Of a DNA stretch of 8,051 nt, positions 5,259 through 8,051 are shown piece by piece. The translations under genes and the position numbers were made by a program. The stretch comes from Bacillota bacterium. GTDB taxonomy: Bacteria; Bacillota; Clostridia; Christensenellales; CAG-138. The stretch covers positions 1 to 8,051 of the forward strand of contig JAFABA010000208.1 in the NCBI GenBank assembly GCA_023426265.1. Direction: 5' to 3'. The notes under the pieces are model-generated. The model saw only the letters and a program-made list of their open reading frames with translations, had not been told where the DNA came from and made no database searches. Each line of letters starts with the position of its first letter. The stretch's first letter is position 1.

Positions 5259-7055
5259 TTACGCGGCAGGTTGGGTGTCGTCAGGAACTTCCGGCTCCGT
5301 ATCAGTATCCGTGTCCGTTCCCGTGCCGCCCCCCACGGGCGCGTTGGTTTCCGGTATCGTTCCGCCCGCGATGGGGACCGCGCCTTCGGGTATGGGTACC
5401 GTAAGCGGATCGCCCGTGCCGACATGCCACTCCGCGTCATTGCCGCGGTACCGGTCTTCATACAGTTCTTTGGTTTCCGCGAGCTCGCCGTTCACGTACT
5501 TTTCCAAATACGCCTTGGCTCTAAAGCCGTCATGGGCCTTGATTTTTTCCAACTGGTAGCCTGCGGGTATGGTGGAATCATCCACATATTTGATCTCAAG
5601 CCGCGGGGTGGTTTCTATCACTTCGCTGCGCGCCTTGTAGGTCACGCCATCGGGCAGCGGCTTGCCGTACAACGAAACGGTGATGTTGAGATACCTGCTG
5701 CTATCCGGGTCCGGCGTGATGTAGGCGAATATGTAGATCGGCGCGCCGGTATCGTTTTTAAACTTCAAATCGATGCCGCTGGTATCCACCGTGGCATCCA
5801 GGCCCTTGGGCACATACGTGGAAGGGATGGAGTGCGCCTTTCGGTCCGTAATTGGGATATTGCCGCACAGCAGCGCGTTATAGAGCGTGGTGCTCACCTG
5901 GCAGATGCCGCCGCCAGCCTGGAGCGTATACTCCTTGCCGCCGCTGATGCCGTTGGCTTCCTTCCAGCCCGTTTTTACCGTGCGCGGGCCGACCCAGTCG
6001 TTAAAACTCCATACCTCGTCCGGCTGCACGGTGTAGCCGTTTATGATGCCCGCCGCCTTCTTGATATTGAATACGCGGTTCTGCACGACTTGATCGGAGC
6101 TGCTCTGCGGGAATTCCGTTGTAAACGTGGCGATGCGCTTGGTATTCTCCAACAGGAACTCCAGCGTCATGGTCGGCGTTGCGGTGTCGAATACAGGGGT
6201 GACCGCGGTCTGGTATTGTCTTTGCTCCATGGCGGAGATTACGGCCTGCGCGGTCTGCTCGGCGTTGAGCGTCAGGCCGTTCTGGCCTTCCACCGGTTCA
6301 AAATTCTGTTTGTTGCCTTCCCCCAGCGTGGGGATCAGGTGCGGCTCCACCGGGGCCTTGTTCGCCTCGGAGGCGATTGTAATGAGGCGGTTGGTAACCG
6401 CGGTAACGTCCGGCGTAAAGGCAATGGAAAATTCCTTCCCCTGCTCCAGCTCCTCACGTTCCTCGGCGTTTTCGCTCAATGTGCCCTCGCGGCCAAACCC
6501 CATAGCCTGGGTGAGCACTTCGTCCGTATTCGCGGTAAGGTTCATATCTGCGGCGGTCAGCGTCCAGCTTTTGTCCTCATGCTGCAATGTAATGGAAACG
6601 CTGTTTAACCGCTCGGTCACCGCCTGCTCCACAAGCGGTTTTGCCTCTTCCATCTGGAGGCCGCTGACGTCTACACCCTCCACGACAACACCGCTTAAGA
6701 ACTTGGTGTTGCTGTTCATGTATTCGGTCATGGTGGCGTCTTCCTTGTCGCCCCCGGTCAGCAGCAGCACCCCCGCCACTGCGACAACAAGCACGGCAAG
6801 CACGCCCATTCCCAAACGCAGCAGCTTCTGGGACCGCGTAGGCCCGCGCTTCTTCCTGCTTCCGCCGGAACCTCCGCCCGTTCTTGCACCTTGTTGCGGC
6901 GCGGTTCGGGTGGACGGCGTGCGCGGCGCGCCGGCATAAGAGGAAGCCGTATAGGTCCGGCGCATGGAAGACTGCGCCTGCTGTTTCATATAGTTTGGCA
7001 ACTGGGGCCCATCATTTCTTGAGACGCCTCTCTGGCCCTGCCTGATTTGATCCAT
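5259..7055 (-). CDS. VanW-family membrane-anchored cell-wall protein with peptidoglycan-binding-like and G5-like domains
   Basis: 598 residues. Residues 1-77 are a cytoplasmic low-complexity region rich in Gln, Ser, Arg and Gly, ending in basic RKKRGPTRSQK. One transmembrane helix follows at about 78-100 (LLRLGMGVLAVLVVAVAGVLLLT), placing the rest outside. Residues about 120-300 resemble the putative peptidoglycan-binding repeats that precede VanW domains (VEGVDVSGLQMEEAKPLV). The VanW domain at about 325-445 carries FNDWVGPRT and AGGGICQVSTTLYNALL. Residues about 475-547 look G5-like (EIKYVDDSTIPAGYQLEKIK..DG). The end is an acidic Thr/Asp/Pro tail. The start at 7055 has AAGGAG 6 nt upstream. 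The frame is open back to 7139, but a TATAAT box at 7116-7121 lies inside that extension. VanW proteins occur in vancomycin-resistance clusters and many Gram-positives; their biochemical role is unknown, and nothing here implies resistance. Confidence 0.9.
   Translation of the reverse strand: MDQIRQGQRGVSRNDGPQLPNYMKQQAQSSMRRTYTASSYAGAPRTPSTRTAPQQGARTGGGSGGSRKKRGPTRSQKLLRLGMGVLAVLVVAVAGVLLLTGGDKEDATMTEYMNSNTKFLSGVVVEGVDVSGLQMEEAKPLVEQAVTERLNSVSITLQHEDKSWTLTAADMNLTANTDEVLTQAMGFGREGTLSENAEEREELEQGKEFSIAFTPDVTAVTNRLITIASEANKAPVEPHLIPTLGEGNKQNFEPVEGQNGLTLNAEQTAQAVISAMEQRQYQTAVTPVFDTATPTMTLEFLLENTKRIATFTTEFPQSSSDQVVQNRVFNIKKAAGIINGYTVQPDEVWSFNDWVGPRTVKTGWKEANGISGGKEYTLQAGGGICQVSTTLYNALLCGNIPITDRKAHSIPSTYVPKGLDATVDTSGIDLKFKNDTGAPIYIFAYITPDPDSSRYLNITVSLYGKPLPDGVTYKARSEVIETTPRLEIKYVDDSTIPAGYQLEKIKAHDGFRAKAYLEKYVNGELAETKELYEDRYRGNDAEWHVGTGDPLTVPIPEGAVPIAGGTIPETNAPVGGGTGTDTDTDTEPEVPDDTQPAA
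5292..5327 (-). repeat. Six imperfect hexanucleotide repeats coding a (Thr-Asp)n tail
   Basis: Near the 3' end of the VanW gene the coding strand reads GGCACG GGAACG GACACG GATACT GATACG GAGCCG. These are six 6-bp units encoding the Gly/Thr/Asp/Glu run GTGTDTDTDTEP. The repeat keeps frame whatever the unit number, so its length could vary between strains by slippage without breaking the protein. Confidence 0.7.
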
Positions 7056-7115
7056 TTCGTGCTCCTTCAACCCAAAATCCACAAAACTTGCCGGGCATCC
7101 CCCGTACGTATCCAC

Positions 7116-7144
7116 ATTATACACCAATTCCCCGCCCAATGGAA
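7116..7144 (-). promoter_or_regulatory. Probable promoter of the VanW-family gene
   Basis: On the minus strand there is a perfect -10 box TATAAT (7116-7121), preceded after 17 nt by the weak -35-like TTCCAT (7139-7144). Transcription would begin near 7110, giving a leader of about 55 nt before the ATG at 7055. The weak -35 lowers confidence. Confidence 0.6.
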
Positions 7145-7181
7145 ACAGAACTCATCCTTCCGGGGAAATGTTACAAAATGT

Positions 7182-7211
7182 TTGCATCTTTTATACCGCA
7201 TTTGCTACAAT
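7182..7211 (+). promoter_or_regulatory. Possible promoter of trmL
   Basis: TACAAT at 7206-7211 is a 5-of-6 match to the -10 box. TTGCAT (7182-7187) lies 18 nt upstream as a weak -35. The predicted start near 7218 gives a leader of about 64 nt before trmL. It sits in the 226-nt divergent gap with the VanW gene, in AT-rich sequence. Confidence 0.5.
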
Positions 7212-7281
7212 ATCCCTTGCACCTTTGCTTATTTCCCAATTGAAAGCATTCTAAACGGTCGCGGAGGAATAAGGAGCCGAT

Positions 7282-7743
7282 ATGTTCCATATTGTATTGG
7301 TCGAGCCGGAGATCCCGCAGAATACGGGTAATATTTCGCGTACCTGCGCCGTGACGGGCAGCGTTTTGCATCTGGTGCGCCCGCTGGGATTTGCGATAGA
7401 CGATAAAAAATTAAAGCGTGCCGGGCTCGATTACTGGCACTACCTGGATATCCGTTACCACGACAGCTTTGAAGAACTTGAACGCGAATACCCCGACGCC
7501 CGTTTCTTTTTGTGCTCCACGCGCGCAAAACAACGCTATTCCGACGTACAGTATCGGGACGGAGATTTTCTTGTGTTCGGCAAGGAAACGGCGGGCCTGC
7601 CGCAGGCGTTGTTGGACAGGCGTACTAAGGACGCCGTACGCATCCCCATGGGAACGGGCCTGCGCTCATTAAACCTTTCCAATGCCGCCGCCATCGTTGT
7701 ATATGAGGCGCTGCGCCAGACCGGGTTTACGGGGTTGCATTAA
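7282..7743 (+). CDS. trmL: tRNA (cytidine(34)-2'-O)-methyltransferase TrmL (CspR/YibK type)
   Basis: A complete 153-residue minimalist SPOUT methyltransferase, the family's usual length, lacking any extra RNA-binding domain. It 2'-O-methylates the wobble nucleotide of tRNA-Leu isoacceptors using SAM. The diagnostic motifs are all present: PEIPQNTGNISRTC (9-22, with the catalytic-region Asn/Arg), FGKETAGLP (99-107), and the knot-forming IPM..LRSLNLSNAAAIVVYEALRQ (121-146). AAGGAG lies 5 nt before the ATG. It stands alone on the plus strand, between the divergent VanW gene and the rplM promoter. Confidence 0.96.
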   Translation: MFHIVLVEPEIPQNTGNISRTCAVTGSVLHLVRPLGFAIDDKKLKRAGLDYWHYLDIRYHDSFEELEREYPDARFFLCSTRAKQRYSDVQYRDGDFLVFGKETAGLPQALLDRRTKDAVRIPMGTGLRSLNLSNAAAIVVYEALRQTGFTGLH

Positions 7744-7754
7744 ATCCGTATCGA

Positions 7755-7780
7755 CCGTCCTATTGGAGGGCGGGCGCTTT
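7755..7780 (+). terminator. Weak candidate terminator after trmL
   Basis: CCGTCC (7755-7760) pairs with GGGCGG (7768-7773) across a 7-nt loop, with one G-U pair, 11 nt past the trmL stop. Only three T follow (GCGCTTT), so termination would be inefficient. This is the best hairpin visible in the gap. Confidence 0.35.
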
Positions 7781-7790
7781 GGCCGTTCGT

Positions 7791-7820
7791 AGATTATTCG
7801 GAGATTATTTGTGAAATTTC
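7791..7820 (+). promoter_or_regulatory. AT-rich UP-element-like tract with AGATTATT direct repeat
   Basis: AGATTATT occurs at 7791-7798 and again at 7802-7809, an 11-bp (one helical turn) period. It is followed by the AT-rich TTTGTGAAATTTCC up to the -35 box. The position is right for contacts by the RNA polymerase alpha subunits upstream of a ribosomal protein promoter; the function is inferred. Confidence 0.4.
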
Positions 7821-7821
7821 C

Positions 7822-7851
7822 TTGACAGCGCGGACCGGGATTTGCTACACT
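7822..7851 (+). promoter_or_regulatory. Promoter of the rplM (L13) operon
   Basis: A perfect -35 box TTGACA (7822-7827) is followed after 18 nt by the -10 box TACACT (7846-7851, 4 of 6), with an extended -10 TGC directly before it (7843-7845). Transcription should begin near 7858, leaving a leader of about 108 nt before rplM. Confidence 0.85.
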
Positions 7852-7857
7852 GTTTCA

Positions 7858-7965
7858 GGTGTGTTCGGTAAAGTAGGCGTCATGCGGCCACAGCCCCGGA
7901 AGCAAGACGTACAAGCGTCACCAGAGCCACATCGACATTCTGATATTTTCGTTTAGGAGGACGCC
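7858..7965 (+). ncRNA. Structured rplM 5' leader, probable L13 autoregulatory element
   Basis: L13-S9 operons of low-GC Gram-positives carry a known leader-RNA family (L13_leader) thought to bind L13 and repress its own mRNA. Position and length fit. Visible structure includes the hairpin GACGU-ACAA-GCGUC (7906-7919) and a possible closing stem GU(A)GGC (7873-7878) with GCCAC (7926-7930). GGCGUC (7876-7881) can also pair with GACGCC (7960-7965), which spans the gap between the AGGAGG ribosome site and the ATG. Membership in the known family is inferred from location, not from a covariance-model match. Confidence 0.55.
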
Positions 7966-8051
7966 ATGAAAACCTATATGGCAAAAGGCGAGTCTCTCCA
8001 GAGGAATTGGTATGTTGTGGATGCAGAAGGCATGGTACTTGGCCGTCTGTC
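7966..8051 (+). CDS. rplM: 50S ribosomal protein L13 (N-terminal 28 codons; runs off right edge)
   Basis: The visible residues MKTYMAKGESLQRNWYVVDA followed by EGMVLGRL match the conserved start of bacterial L13 (MKTYxAK...WYVVDAEGxxLGRLAS). L13 binds early to 23S rRNA domain II during 50S assembly. AGGAGG lies 5 nt before the ATG. The window cuts the gene after 28 full codons. By the usual arrangement rpsI (S9) should follow outside the window; that is expectation, not observation. Confidence 0.95.
   Translation, partial: MKTYMAKGESLQRNWYVVDAEGMVLGRL

Noticed and set aside
5271..6608. 445-codon plus-strand ORF opposite the VanW gene
   Set aside because: Antisense shadow in GC-rich sequence. 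The minus-strand protein has clear domains and a ribosome site, while this product is Arg/Gly/Val-rich without recognisable motifs.
7056..7139. Upstream extension of the VanW gene by 28 codons
   Set aside because: It contains the TATAAT promoter box and lacks a ribosome site; AAGGAG before the ATG at 7055 decides the start.
7882..7956. 24-codon leader ORF (ATG at 7882, TAG at 7954-7956 overlapping the rplM ribosome site)
   Set aside because: Only a weak AGG precedes it and the sequence is better explained as folded leader RNA. The stop overlapping the ribosome site is noted, but TAGGAGG arises easily by chance.
1..8051. Search for a novel defence, mobile or biosynthetic system
   Set aside because: All larger genes belong to well-known families with ordinary neighbours. 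Only the 1287-1745 strip looks accessory, and it holds one small gene and a repeat element, not a multi-gene system.

Overview
The window comes from a moderately GC-rich Firmicute, most likely a Clostridia-type anaerobe. The signs are the tandem order prmA-rsmE-mtaB-HIT (a conserved Firmicutes cluster), strong GGAGG-type ribosome binding sites, a TTG start, a VanW/G5-type cell-wall protein, and an rplM gene with a structured leader. I cannot place it below class level. Most of the window is ordinary chromosomal core. I found no phage, CRISPR array, toxin-antitoxin or defence system.

Left part (1-1300, minus strand): a two-gene operon of a TetR-family repressor followed by a flavoprotein with a four-cysteine cluster motif. 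The genes are coupled by an ATGA overlap. Ahead of them lies a clear sigma70-type promoter with overlapping inverted repeats that look like the repressor's own operator. The flavoprotein runs off the left edge.

Middle-left (about 1287-1745): a compositionally different strip. It holds an intrinsic terminator, a 156-bp non-coding element with nested inverted repeats that looks like a MITE or REP-type palindromic element, and an AT-richer gene for a small two-helix membrane protein of unknown function. This is the only accessory-looking part of the window.

Centre (1774-5185, minus strand): a compact translation-machinery operon read right to left. It encodes PrmA (ribosomal protein L11 methylation), RsmE (16S rRNA m3U1498), MtaB (ms2t6A37 in tRNA) and a HIT nucleotide hydrolase, with 16-nt, -1-nt and 22-nt junctions. 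A strong terminator lies just upstream of prmA and separates it from the next gene.

Right part: a VanW-family membrane-anchored wall protein (minus) diverges from trmL (plus), a wobble-base tRNA methyltransferase. The window ends in the first 28 codons of rplM (ribosomal protein L13), behind a near-consensus promoter and a roughly 108-nt leader that probably autoregulates the L13-S9 operon. The shared theme is modification and building of the translation apparatus: PrmA, RsmE, MtaB, TrmL and L13.
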